A program made the translations under genes and the position numbers. Below are positions 25,658 through 34,442 of a stretch of 64,000 nucleotides of DNA, piece after piece. Origin of the DNA: Ottowia beijingensis. Its GTDB lineage: Bacteria; Pseudomonadota; Gammaproteobacteria; Burkholderiales; Burkholderiaceae_C. The notes beneath the pieces are model-generated. The model saw only the letters and a list, made by a program, of their open reading frames with translations, was not told the origin of the DNA and searched no databases. The stretch spans positions 1,612,001 through 1,676,000 of the forward strand of contig NZ_JACCKX010000001.1 of assembly GCF_013423955.1 (NCBI RefSeq). The letters are read 5' to 3'. Within the stretch, counting starts at the first letter, position 1; every line of letters starts with the position of its first letter.

Positions 25658-27243
25658 GCGGCACCCGCCGTGGCCTTGCGCAGGCTGGCGATGGGAATGC
25701 GCAGGCCCTCGCGGTACTTGGCGACGGTGCGGCGCGCGCAGTCGATGCCCTGTTCTTTCAGCATGTCGGCGATCTGGTTGTCGGACAGTGGTTTGGCCGT
25801 GTCCTCGGCGGCGATGAACTGCTTGATGAGCGCGCGCACCGCGGTGCTGCTGGCGTTGCCACCGGCCTCGGTGCCCAGGGCCGAGCCGAAGAAATACTTC
25901 AACTCGAAGGTGCCACGCGGCGTGGCCATGTACTTGGCGGTGGTCACGCGGCTGATGGTGGACTCGTGCACGCCCAGTTCATCAGCCAGCTCGCGCTGCA
26001 CCATGGGGCGCATGGCCAGCTCGCCATGGATGAAGAAATTGCGCTGCCGCTCGACGATGGCGGTGGAGACGCGCAGGATGGTGTCGAAGCGCTGCTGGAT
26101 GTTCTTGATGAACCAGCGCGCCTCCTGCAGGCGCTGGGCCAGCGCCTGGTGGTTCTCGCCGCCCTTGCCGCCGCGCAGTGCGTTGGCGTAGATGTCGTGC
26201 ACGCGCAGCTTAGGCATCACGTCGGGGTTGAGCTGCACGCGAAAGCGCTGCGCCGCACCGCTGCCCACGCTGCTGACGATGACGTCGGGCACCACGGTGT
26301 TGCGTTCGACGTCGGCGAACTGGCGGCCCGGCTTGGGGTCGAGCCGGCCGATCAACTGCATGGCGGCACGCACAGCGTCTTCACCGTCGCCCGTGAGCTG
26401 GGCCAGGCGCTTGGCATCGCGCCGCGCCAGCAGATCGACGGCGCCATGCTGGGCGCAGATGCGCAGCGCGGCGGCGATGCACGCCTGCTCGACCGCGTCC
26501 ACGTCGCGCTCGGCCTGGCGACTCTTGAGCTGCAGCGTCAGGCACTCGGCCAGGTTGCGCGCACCCACGCCGGCCGGCTCCAGCGACTGCAGCAGCTTCA
26601 GCCCCAGGGTGAAGCGGTGCACCAGTTCTTCCAGATGCTCCAGGTCGTCCCCTTCGTCGGTCAGCGTGGCGGCCAGCTGGGCGAGCGAATCTTCCAGGTA
26701 ACCATCGTCGTTGAGCGATTCAATCAGAAAGCGCAGTGCCGCCGTGTCCTCGGGCGACAGGCGCAGCGCCAGCGCCTGGCGGTGCAGGTGCTCGGCCAGG
26801 GACTCTTGCGGGCGGGCGCGCTCGCCCGGGTCCAGCTCGTCGTCGCCGTCGAGGTTGTTGGCGCGCGCCGGGGCATCACCGCCCCATTCGCCGTCGTCGG
26901 GCGACACTTCGACACTGCCATCGCCGTCCCAGCTGTCCGGCAGCGGGGATTCAGTGCCAAATTCGGCTTCTGCGCCTGACCCATCTGCGCCAGCAGCTAT
27001 CGATTCAGAAGCGACTTCCTGGATCCGATCGCCCTCGCTGACGCGCGCATCGGCCCGGGTCAGGCCGAACTCCTCGCGCGGCGCGGCCTCGTCATCGCGC
27101 TCCAGGAAAGGGTTGTCGTCGAGCATCTGCTCGACCTCGCTGGCCAGCTCCAGCGTCGACAGCTGCAGCAGGCGGATTGATTGCTGCAGCTGCGGCGTGA
27201 GCGCCAGATGCTGCGAGACGCGAAGGGAAAGCCCGGGTTTCAC
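25654..27243 (-). CDS. rpoN: RNA polymerase sigma-54 factor RpoN
   Basis: A 529-residue sigma-54 that directs polymerase to -24/-12 promoters with enhancer-binding activators. It has the N-terminal activator region LRVSQHLALTPQLQQSIRLL, the core-binding domain, the HTH (LGVHESTISRVTTAKYM) and the C-terminal RpoN box ARRTVAKYRE. Residues about 78-99 in the acidic linker (ASESIAAGADGSGAEAEFGT) are encoded by repeat copy A9. The linker is variable in length across the family, so the insert is plausibly tolerated. The frame is intact. It lies behind lptB and ahead of rlmL. Confidence 0.95.
   Translation of the reverse strand: MKPGLSLRVSQHLALTPQLQQSIRLLQLSTLELASEVEQMLDDNPFLERDDEAAPREEFGLTRADARVSEGDRIQEVASESIAAGADGSGAEAEFGTESPLPDSWDGDGSVEVSPDDGEWGGDAPARANNLDGDDELDPGERARPQESLAEHLHRQALALRLSPEDTAALRFLIESLNDDGYLEDSLAQLAATLTDEGDDLEHLEELVHRFTLGLKLLQSLEPAGVGARNLAECLTLQLKSRQAERDVDAVEQACIAAALRICAQHGAVDLLARRDAKRLAQLTGDGEDAVRAAMQLIGRLDPKPGRQFADVERNTVVPDVIVSSVGSGAAQRFRVQLNPDVMPKLRVHDIYANALRGGKGGENHQALAQRLQEARWFIKNIQQRFDTILRVSTAIVERQRNFFIHGELAMRPMVQRELADELGVHESTISRVTTAKYMATPRGTFELKYFFGSALGTEAGGNASSTAVRALIKQFIAAEDTAKPLSDNQIADMLKEQGIDCARRTVAKYREGLRIPIASLRKATAGAA
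26956..27012 (-). repeat. Family A repeat, copy A9 (inside rpoN)
   Basis: GCCAAATTCGGCTTCTGCGC, then GCGCCAGCAGCTATCGATTC on the + strand. Read on the gene strand it gives ESIAAGADGSGAEAEFGT. Confidence 0.75.
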
Positions 27244-27266
27244 TGCCTACTGCCCAGCCTCCGCGG

Positions 27267-28085
27267 TCACAGGCGGAAGTGCTCGCCCAGGTAGACGCGT
27301 CGCACCTCGGGATTGGCCACGATGTCGGCCGGCGTGCCTGTGGCCAGCACGCGCCCCTCGCTGATGATGACGGCGTGGTCACAGATGCCCAGCGTTTCGC
27401 GCACGTTGTGGTCGGTGATCAGCACGCCGATGCCCCGGCTCTTGAGGAAGGCGATGATGCGCTGGATCTCGATCACGGCGATCGGATCGATACCCGCAAA
27501 GGGTTCGTCCAGCAGGATGAAGCGGGGCTGCGTGGCCAGAGCGCGGGCGATCTCGACACGGCGCCGCTCACCGCCCGACAGCGCAGGCGCGGGCGAGTCG
27601 CGCAGCTGGTTCACGTGCAACTGCTCCAGCAGCTCGGTCAGGCGGCGTTCGATCTCGGCGCGCGGCAGGGCACGGCCATCGGGACCAACCTGCAGCTCCA
27701 GCACGGCGCGCACGTTCTCGGCCACCGTGAGCTTGCGGAAGATCGACGCCTCCTGCGGCAGGTACGACAGGCCCAGGCGCGAGCGCTGGTGGATCGGCAT
27801 GTCGTGGATCGGCTGCCCATCGATGGCGATGGTGCCGGCGTCGGCCCGCACCAGGCCGACGATCATGTAGAAGGACGTGGTCTTGCCAGCGCCATTGGGG
27901 CCCAGCAGGCCCACCACCTCGCCGTTCACCACGTCGAGCGACACATCGTGTACCACGCGGCGCGCGCCGTAGTTCTTGCGCAGCCCGCGCACCTCCAGGC
28001 GGCTCTGACCCGGGGCGGCCGCCAGCGCGCCCGGCGCGGTGGCACTGAAGCTGGAGGCCAGGTCGTCGATGGCCACTGCGCTCAC
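27267..28085 (-). CDS. lptB: LPS export ABC transporter ATP-binding protein LptB
   Basis: A 272-residue ATPase that powers lipopolysaccharide extraction by LptFG. It has Walker [10 protein letters not shown], the Q-loop in [18 protein letters not shown], signature [15 protein letters not shown], Walker [14 protein letters not shown], and the LptB-typical [10 protein letters not shown]. It has an unusual N-terminal extension of about 30 residues before [11 protein letters not shown]. Its start overlaps the lptA stop by four bases. lptA-lptB-rpoN is the conserved order. Confidence 0.95.
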   Translation of the reverse strand: MSAVAIDDLASSFSATAPGALAAAPGQSRLEVRGLRKNYGARRVVHDVSLDVVNGEVVGLLGPNGAGKTTSFYMIVGLVRADAGTIAIDGQPIHDMPIHQRSRLGLSYLPQEASIFRKLTVAENVRAVLELQVGPDGRALPRAEIERRLTELLEQLHVNQLRDSPAPALSGGERRRVEIARALATQPRFILLDEPFAGIDPIAVIEIQRIIAFLKSRGIGVLITDHNVRETLGICDHAVIISEGRVLATGTPADIVANPEVRRVYLGEHFRL

Positions 28086-28708
28086 TGGCCGGCCCCTGGC
28101 GGCAGCGTGGTCGACGGCCGCAGCGGCACCGGTGCGGGCGCAGGGGCCGCACCACCATGGCTGCGCGGCGCCAGCGTGGCGCGCACGCGCCCACCCGGCG
28201 CGGCCGATGGCGTGCCGTCGGCGCGCGCCGTGCCGTCGACGGTGTAGACCTCGGTGGTGTTGTTGTAGACGATCAGGCTGCCCATGACCGCGTCCATCAC
28301 GGTGGCGCCGGCCAGGCGCCGCATCTCGGCACGGCGCACGAAGCGCACGGTGTCGGCCTTGCCGTTGTATTCGATGGTTTCGCCCTCGCCCTCGATGTAT
28401 TCGTCAACGCCCTCGCGCTTCTGGCGGAAGAACGCGCGCTTGCCCGACTCGGCGAACATGGTGCCCGACTGGTTGCCTGCAGCGTCCTGCCGCACCTCCA
28501 GGCGCGCGCCGCGCATGACGATGCTGCCCTTGGTCACCACCACGTTGCCGCTGAAGGTGGACAGCTGCTTCTGATCCTCATAGCGCAGCGCATCGGCCTC
28601 GATGTTCATCGGCTTGTCGCGGTCGGCGCGTTCGGCCCACGCGGGCGCCGTCAACAGGATGCACAGGGCGGCGGCCGCGCCGGTACGGGTGAAAACGGAA
28701 GGCTTCAT
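28082..28708 (-). CDS. lptA: LPS transport periplasmic protein LptA
   Basis: A 208-residue periplasmic bridge protein of lipopolysaccharide transport. The signal peptide is [20 protein letters not shown], ending PAWA-E. The OstA domain follows ([21 protein letters not shown], then [14 protein letters not shown]). The C-terminal about 45 residues are Pro/Ala-rich and go beyond the usual fold. The start is the ATG at 28706-28708; a GTG nine bases upstream is less likely. No lptC lies upstream: the next gene is dsbA, so the usual kdsC-lptC-lptA order is broken here. Confidence 0.92.
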   Translation of the reverse strand: MKPSVFTRTGAAAALCILLTAPAWAERADRDKPMNIEADALRYEDQKQLSTFSGNVVVTKGSIVMRGARLEVRQDAAGNQSGTMFAESGKRAFFRQKREGVDEYIEGEGETIEYNGKADTVRFVRRAEMRRLAGATVMDAVMGSLIVYNNTTEVYTVDGTARADGTPSAAPGGRVRATLAPRSHGGAAPAPAPVPLRPSTTLPPGAGQ

Positions 28709-28782
28709 GGAAGGCACGTTTTTGCTTTATGGCTCGTTTCATTGTACGCGCGGGCCACGGCGCGCGCGGGTGCACAGGCGTG

Positions 28783-28806
28783 AAAAAGCCCGCCGAAGCG
28801 GGCTTG
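28783..28806 (-). terminator. Terminator after dsbA
   Basis: GCCCGC-CGAA-GCGGGC stem-loop (28788-28803) ending in TTTTT in the minus direction, 26 bases past the dsbA stop. It separates the dsbA unit from lptA. Confidence 0.85.
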
Positions 28807-28831
28807 GAGACGCCTTGTGGCAACCGCTGCA

Positions 28832-29463
28832 TCAGCCGCGCTTGCGCTCCTGGGCGATCAGGTTGTTGGCGAGCTGGATCATGCGCTCGAAGCCGCCGGC
28901 CATCGAGCCGTCGGTGTAGTAGCGGCCGGCCACGCCCAGCGCGGGCGTACCCTCGACCTTGTACGCGTCCTGCAACTGCACCGCGCGGCGCACCTTGGTG
29001 GCCACGCCAAAGGACTTGTAGGCCGCCTCGAACTTGGCGCGATCCAGGCCCTGCTCGGCGATCCAGGGGAACAGCACCTCCGGCTTGTCGATGCGCTTGC
29101 GCTGCGTCTGCAGCGCCTCGAACACCTTGGCGTGCACCTTGTCGACCTCGCCCATGGACTCCAGCGCGTAATAGATGCGCTGCAGCGGCTCGAAGCTGCT
29201 CTGGAAGCCCACGTGCTCGCGGCGCACCACCACATCGGCCGGCGCGGCTTTCTTCCAGGCCGTGAAGATGGGCTCGAAGTTCTTGCAGTGCGAGCAGCCA
29301 TACGAAAAAATTCGACCACCTCGACCTTGCCTGCGGGCGCCTCGACGGGGGCACGGTCCTTCAGCGTGGTGTAGCCGACGCCCGACTGGGCATGGGCGGG
29401 CAGAGCCAGCAGGCCCGGCAGTGCCAGGGCCGAAGCACCGAAGGCAAATTCGCGACGATTCAT
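28832..29463 (-). CDS. dsbA: Thiol:disulfide interchange protein DsbA (frameshifted)
   Basis: Periplasmic oxidase that introduces disulfides into exported proteins. It has a Tat-like signal ([20 protein letters not shown], ending ALPAHAQ), then VEVVEFF and the active site [12 protein letters not shown] (CSHC). The helical domain ends with [19 protein letters not shown], which contains the cis-Pro loop (GTPAL). The frame breaks at the T-run encoding EFFS (29305-29311): one T is missing just before the active site. Both halves are intact otherwise, so a sequence error is likely. Arranged argS-SPOR-dsbA on the minus strand. Confidence 0.92.
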
Positions 29464-29559
29464 GTGTTGTTCTCCAAATTCGGGAATGCGGCTGATGGAG
29501 CCGGCCCGCCGGCGCGAAGTTCCTCAGCAGCTTCGCGACTCGACCAGCTTTGTGAAACT

Positions 29560-30381
29560 TTACCGCTGCACGCGCACCAGCGCGGAGTCGAAACCATTGC
29601 CGTCCAGGCGGTCTTTCACGCGGTCGGCGGCGTCCTTGTTCTGGAACGGGCCCACCCGCACGCGGTACACGGTGCGACCGGCCTGCTCGCGCTCGGTCAC
29701 GCGGGCTTCCACGCCCATCAGCGACAGGCGGGCGCGCTGCGCCTCGGCATCGTCGGGCGTGCGGAAGGCACCGGCCTGCACGAAGTAGGTGAACGGATCG
29801 ACCGTGGCGGCAGGCGGCGTGGTGCCGGCGCGTGCCGCGGCGAGATCGCCCAGCGGGTCGTTGGATTGGGCGCGCGGCGGCACCGGGGCGGGTGCGGGCT
29901 TGCGCTCGGCCACGGCGGGCGGCGTGGGTTCGGCCGGCGGCTTTTCCGCCGCGCGCGCGGGCGGTTTGGCCTCGGCGGTGCGGGGTTCGGCGGGCTTCAC
30001 CTCGGCCGGCGTGGGCGCACTCCGCGGCGCGGGGCGCGCCACTTCGGCCGGCGCGGGAATGGGCGCCGGCTCGGGCGCCGGGGCCACGGTGCCGCTGGCC
30101 ACGCCACCGTTGGGCGCGCTGGGCCGCGCGCCATTGCGGTTGCGCAGCGTGGCGTTGGGGTCCCAGTTGCGGTTGCGTTCGGCCTCGGCGGCGTCCTGGC
30201 CGCTGGTGCGCGAGGTGTTCTTGTTGACGAAGGGCACCGGCACCTTGGCCACGTAGATGGCCACGCCCAGCGCCGCCGCCAGGCCGAAGACGATGCCCAG
30301 AATGATGCCGAGGAAGGTGCCGCCGCCCTGATGGCCCGCGGCGCGCCTTGGCACGGCCCGATCGTTGAAGTGAAAAATCAT
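29560..30381 (-). CDS. SPOR domain-containing membrane protein (FtsN-like)
   Basis: A 273-residue protein. A cytoplasmic N-terminus is followed by one membrane helix (about residues 22-45, [20 protein letters not shown]). A long Pro/Ala/Glu-rich periplasmic linker (about 60-190) leads to a C-terminal SPOR domain ([20 protein letters not shown], ending [10 protein letters not shown]) that binds denuded peptidoglycan at the septum. The architecture is that of FtsN-type division proteins. Frame intact. It lies 15 bases downstream of argS, the usual Burkholderiales order. Confidence 0.88.
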   Translation of the reverse strand: MIFHFNDRAVPRRAAGHQGGGTFLGIILGIVFGLAAALGVAIYVAKVPVPFVNKNTSRTSGQDAAEAERNRNWDPNATLRNRNGARPSAPNGGVASGTVAPAPEPAPIPAPAEVARPAPRSAPTPAEVKPAEPRTAEAKPPARAAEKPPAEPTPPAVAERKPAPAPVPPRAQSNDPLGDLAAARAGTTPPAATVDPFTYFVQAGAFRTPDDAEAQRARLSLMGVEARVTEREQAGRTVYRVRVGPFQNKDAADRVKDRLDGNGFDSALVRVQR

Positions 30382-30395
30382 GGTGGGATAACGCG

Positions 30396-32067
30396 TTACA
30401 TCCGGGTGGGGGCCGACACGCCCAGCACCAACAGGCCATTGTGCAATACCTGCGCCGTGGCGGCGACCAGGGCGAGGCGGGCTTTTTCACCGTTTCGTCG
30501 TCCACCAGGATGCGCTCGGCGTCGTAGTAGCTGTGGTAGCTGGCGGCCAGCTCGCGCAGGTAGAAGGTGACGTCGTGCGGCGCGAAGTCCTGCGCGGCGG
30601 CGGTGAGCATGTCGGGGTACTTGGCCAGTTGCAGCATCAGGGCCTGCGCGGCGGGCGTATCGAGTGGCGCCAGATCGGCATCGGCCAGCGTGGCCGCGTC
30701 GCCGCCCCAGGCCTCCAGCACCGAGCAGATGCGCGCATGGGCGTACTGCACGTAGTACACGGGGTTGTCGTTGTTCTTCTGCACCGCCAGGTCGACGTCG
30801 AAGGTGTATTCGGTGTCGGGCTTGCGGCTGAGCAGGAAGAAGCGCACGGCATCGGCGCTGGTCCACTCGATCAAATCGCGCAGCGTGACGTAGCTGCCGG
30901 CGCGCTTACTGATCTTGACCTCCTCGCCACCCTTCATCACGCGCACCATGGTGTGCAGCACGTAGTCGGGATAGCCGGCCGGGATGCCCACGCCCGCCGC
31001 CTGCAGACCGGCGCGCACGCGGGCGATGGTGCCGTGGTGGTCGGTGCCCTGGATGTTGACGACCTTGGGGTAGCCACGCTCCCACTTGGTGATGTGGTAG
31101 GCCACGTCGGGCACGAAGTAGGTGTAGCCGCCCTCGGACTTGCGCATCACGCGGTCCTTGTCGTCGCCGTAGTCGGTGGTGCGCAGCCACAGCGCGCCGT
31201 CCTGCTCGTAGGTCTTGCCGGCGTCGATGAGCTTCTGCACCGTGGCCTCGACACGGCCCGAGGTGTAGAGACTCGACTCGAGGTAGTACTCGTCGAATTT
31301 CAGACGGAAGGCCTGCAGGTCCTTGTCCTGCTCGTGGCGCAGGTAGGCAACGGCGAACTGGCGGATGCCATCGAGGTCATTCACGTCGCCGCTGGCGGTG
31401 AAGCTGCGGTCGTCGGCCTGCACCGTCTTCTTTGCCAGGAAGTCGTTCGCGATGTCCTGGATGTAGTCGCCGTTGTAGGCGGCTTCGGGCCAGCCCGCGT
31501 CGCCCGGCTTCAGGCCCTGGGCGCGCAGTTGCACCGAGGTGGTGAGCGTTTCGATCTGTACGCCCGCGTCGTTGTAATAAACTCGCGGTGCACCTGCCAG
31601 CCCTGGGTGGCGAACAGGTTGCAGATGGCATCGCCCAGCGCCGCCTGGCGGCCGTGGCCGACGTGCAGCGGGCCGGTCGGGTTGGCGCTGACGAACTCGA
31701 CCAGCACACGCTCGTTGCGTGGCGGCTGCTGCCCATAGCGCGCTTTTTCAGAGAGCACATCACGCACCACCTGCTGCTTGGCAGCGGGCTTGAGGCGGAT
31801 GTTCAGAAAGCCCGGTCCGGCCAACTCGATGGCGTCGGCCCAGCGCTGGAATGCCGGCGTGGCCTCCAGCGCGGCCTTCAGCTGCTCACCCAACGCGCGC
31901 GGGTTGCTCTTGAGCGGCTTGGCCAGCTGCATGGCGGCGGTGCAGGCCAGGTCGCCGTGCGCGGCCTGCTTGGGCGATTCGAAGGCGGCCTTCTCGCCTG
32001 CGCCGGGCGAGAGTTGGTCCAGCTCGGCCGCCAGCGCGGCGAGCAGTTCGTTCTTCACGGATTGCAT
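30396..32067 (-). CDS. argS: Arginyl-tRNA synthetase (two frameshifts)
   Basis: Class I synthetase that charges tRNA-Arg. The N-terminal Add1 domain starts [19 protein letters not shown]. The HIGH motif is [18 protein letters not shown]. The KMSKS-equivalent is VKISKRAG, and the anticodon domain includes [20 protein letters not shown], then [11 protein letters not shown]. The frame breaks at about 31579-31582 (a T missing in HREFYYNDAG) and at about 30492-30497 (an A missing in DETVKKARLAL). The gene is essential, so both must be sequence errors or the window is from a mixed assembly. The C-terminus ends LGVSAPTRM. Confidence 0.95.
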
Positions 32068-32105
32068 CGGCGGATTTTAGGCGGCCGGCACCGCCGCCCC
32101 TGGAT

Positions 32106-32167
32106 TACAAGCCAAATCGGCCTTCAGCGCTTATCCGGCAAGCGCAATCAGCTATCTATACGATAGC
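32106..32167 (-). repeat. Family A repeat, copy A10
   Basis: ACAAGCCAAATCGGCCTTCA, GCGCTTATCCGGCAAGCGC, then CAGCTATCTATACGATAGC. Intergenic between argS and the DUF2214 gene, and one of the best-preserved copies. Confidence 0.85.
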
Positions 32168-32177
32168 TATCGACGCT

Positions 32178-32627
32178 TCAGGCGCCCCAGCCCCGCACCA
32201 GGAACACCGCCGCCAGCGGGATCACCGCCACCACGTGCGTGGCCAGCATCACCAGCCGGCGCGCACCCCGGATTTCGGTGTCGGACGGCAGCGCGCCGCC
32301 AGCGGCCAGCCGGTCGCGCCAGCGGCGGTACTGCCGCGCGGGGCCAATCTGCATGATGGCGGCGACGATGAACAGCGTCAGCTTCAGATGCAGCAGCCAG
32401 TTGCTCCAGTACCAGGCGCTGCCCTTGGCGCCCCAGTAGATGCGCGCCAGGCCCGACAGCAGCACGGCGGCGGTGGCAATCCACAGGATGACGTCCAGCC
32501 GCACCAGCCGCGGCACCACGGCGGCGTTGAGCCATTCGGTGCGGCACAGCGCGGCCTGCGCCGAGGCGAACACGATCCAGCCCAGGAAGGCGCTGATGTG
32601 AAAGAAGGCGAGCCAGGGTTCGAGCAT
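32178..32627 (-). CDS. DUF2214 family membrane protein
   Basis: A 149-residue inner-membrane protein with four hydrophobic helices (LAFFHISAFLGWIVFASAQ, LDVILWIATAAVLLSGLA, LHLKLTLFIVAAIMQI and VVAVIPLAAVFLV). It has the family-typical CRTEWLNAAVVPRLVRLD and a WGAKGSAWYWSNW loop. The function is unknown. Start ATG at 32625-32627. Neighbours give no pathway hint. Confidence 0.82.
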   Translation of the reverse strand: MLEPWLAFFHISAFLGWIVFASAQAALCRTEWLNAAVVPRLVRLDVILWIATAAVLLSGLARIYWGAKGSAWYWSNWLLHLKLTLFIVAAIMQIGPARQYRRWRDRLAAGGALPSDTEIRGARRLVMLATHVVAVIPLAAVFLVRGWGA

Positions 32628-32648
32628 GGCGCGATGCTAACCGCCGCC

Positions 32649-33566
32649 TCAGCCCGCGCGGCGCCAGAAGGCGGCATCGCCGTAGCGCTCGCGCAGGAAA
32701 TCCACCCACAGCCGCACCCGCAGCGGCGCGTGGCGCGTGGGGTGCGGCAGGATGGCGTAGATGCCGTTGGGCGGCGCGGCAAAGTCGGCCAGCACCTCCA
32801 CCAGCAGGCCGGCGGCGATCTCGTGCTCCACCTCCCAGGTGCTGCGCCAGGCGATGCCGTGGCCGGCCAGGCACCAGTCGTGCAGCACCTGGCCGTCGCT
32901 GCAGTCCAGCGGGCCGCCGGGGCGCAGGTACGTCACTTGCCCGTCCTCATCCGCGAATGCCCAGCCGCGCGTCTGCGAGGCGTCGGACGACAGCACCAGG
33001 CAATCGTGCTGCGCCAGATCGCGCGGGTGCTGCGGCGTGCCGCGGAGCGCCAGATAGTCGGGCGCGGCCACGGCCATGCGGCGGTTGTCGGCCAGGCGGA
33101 TGCTGACCAGCGACGAATCGGGCAGGTCGCCCACGCGCACGGCGCAGTCGTAGCCTTCGCCGGCCAGGTCGATCACGCGGTCGGACAGGTTGAGCGAGAT
33201 GCGCAGCCGCGGGTGCGCGGCGTGAAAATCCGGCAGCAACGGCGCCACGTGCCGTCGCCCAAAGCCCGCCGGCGCGGTGATGCGCAAATGCCCGCTGGCC
33301 TGCACGCCGCCGGCCGACACGCTGGCCTCGGCCCCCGCCACCTCGGCCAGAATGCGCTGGCAGTCGTCCAGAAAGGCCGTGCCCTCATGGGTGAGGGCGA
33401 TGCGGCGCGTGGTGCGCACCAGCAGCTTGACGCCCAGGTGCTCTTCCAGCGCGTCGAGCCGGCGGCTGATGACGGCCGGTGCCACCCCTTCGGCGCGGGC
33501 GGCGGCGCTGAGCGAGCCGCGCGCAGCCACCGAGGCGAAAGTCTCGAAGGCCTTGAGCTTGTCCAT
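32649..33566 (-). CDS. LysR family transcriptional regulator
   Basis: A 305-residue regulator. The N-terminal winged HTH (residues 1-60, FETFASVAARGSLSAAARAE) is followed by the effector domain (about 90-300), which contains GHLRITAPAGFGRRHVAPLL and is of the CrgA/PA1-like subgroup. Frame intact. It lies upstream of, and in line with, the DUF2214 gene and divergent from the small membrane protein at 33682, its likely neighbour target. The inducer is unknown. Confidence 0.9.
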   Translation of the reverse strand: MDKLKAFETFASVAARGSLSAAARAEGVAPAVISRRLDALEEHLGVKLLVRTTRRIALTHEGTAFLDDCQRILAEVAGAEASVSAGGVQASGHLRITAPAGFGRRHVAPLLPDFHAAHPRLRISLNLSDRVIDLAGEGYDCAVRVGDLPDSSLVSIRLADNRRMAVAAPDYLALRGTPQHPRDLAQHDCLVLSSDASQTRGWAFADEDGQVTYLRPGGPLDCSDGQVLHDWCLAGHGIAWRSTWEVEHEIAAGLLVEVLADFAAPPNGIYAILPHPTRHAPLRVRLWVDFLRERYGDAAFWRRAG

Positions 33567-33681
33567 GGGCGGGAATTATCCGCAGCGGCCGCGCACAGGT
33601 GCGGCGCGGGCGCCACACGGCCTTTGGTGGTGCTGGCGGGGTGTGCGATCATGGCGCGCGCCTGTCGCGCCTTGTTACACC

Positions 33682-34377
33682 ATGTCCGCCGCACCGTCCT
33701 CGTCCTCCGCCAAATCCAGCGTCGATGTCCGCACGCTGAGCTGGTGCAGCTGCAGAAGCTGGCTGAGCGCGGCAGCCGGCGCGCCAAGGCCGAGTTGGAA
33801 GGCCGCATGCGCGCAGCCACCGGCAGCAGCCCGGCCGCGATGCCCAGCGCCACGCCGCCCAGGCCCACGTCGGCCCCGCGCCCGCCGGCTGGCCCGATCC
33901 CGACCCTGACCGAGCGCGCCGTCGCAGCCCCTGCGCGGCGCGGTCGACCCGCCCCTGGCGCCGCCGGCCCCTGCCGACGACCCGGCCCCCGCGCCGCACG
34001 ACGCACTGGTGCAGCAACTGGAGTTGATCGCGCGCCAGGACGAGGCGCGCTCGCGCGCCGACGGCCCGCCACGCCTGGTGGGCCTGGTGCTGATCGCCTG
34101 GGGCGTGATGCTGATGTTCGGCGGGCTGGTGATGTTGTCGCGCGGCGGCGGGCTGTACTACCTGCTGTGCGGCGTCGGCTCGGCCGCCGTAGGCTGGCTG
34201 CTGCTGCAGTGCAGCCGCTGGGCCATGGTGCTGCATGGCGTGCTGCTGCTGGTGGCGCTGGCCTGGGCCTGGCAGATCGCCAAGGGCAGCTTCGGCCTGG
34301 CGCTGGTGCAGGCGGCGCCGGTGTGGATCGCCGCGCTGTGGATGGCGGTGCGCTCGGTGCGCGAGCCGCTGGAGTGA
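33682..34377 (+). CDS. Hypothetical membrane protein (two frameshifts)
   Basis: Not recognised as a named family. The parts read MSAAPSSSSAKSSVDVRTL, then ELVQLQKLAERGSRRAKAEL and a Pro/Thr-rich linker (MPSATPPRPTSAPRPP). The last part is LVGLVLIAWGVMLMFGGLV and LYYLLCGVGSAAVGWLLLQ, plus two more hydrophobic helices. The frame shifts at about 33736 (a G lost, GCTGAGCTGG) and about 33930. Four C-terminal helices and a charged, probably coiled N-terminus suggest a small integral membrane protein of about 230 residues. The stop is directly followed by repeat A11. Confidence 0.55.
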
Positions 34378-34440
34378 TTTCAAGCCAAATCAGCCTCCAG
34401 CGCCCGTCCAGAAAGCGCAAACAGCTATCAATTCATTAGC
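34378..34440 (-). repeat. Family A repeat, copy A11
   Basis: TTTCAAGCCAAATCAGCC, TCCAGCGCCCGTCCAGAAAG, then CAGCTATCAATTCATTAGC. It sits between convergent genes. On the + strand it has an open frame FKPNQPPAPVQKAQTAINS, like A1. Confidence 0.85.
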
Positions 34441-34442
34441 AA

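Noticed and set aside
32235..33566. Long plus-strand frame opposite the DUF2214 and LysR genes
   Set aside because: Low-complexity His/Gly/Arg-rich shadow; both minus-strand genes have full family motifs.
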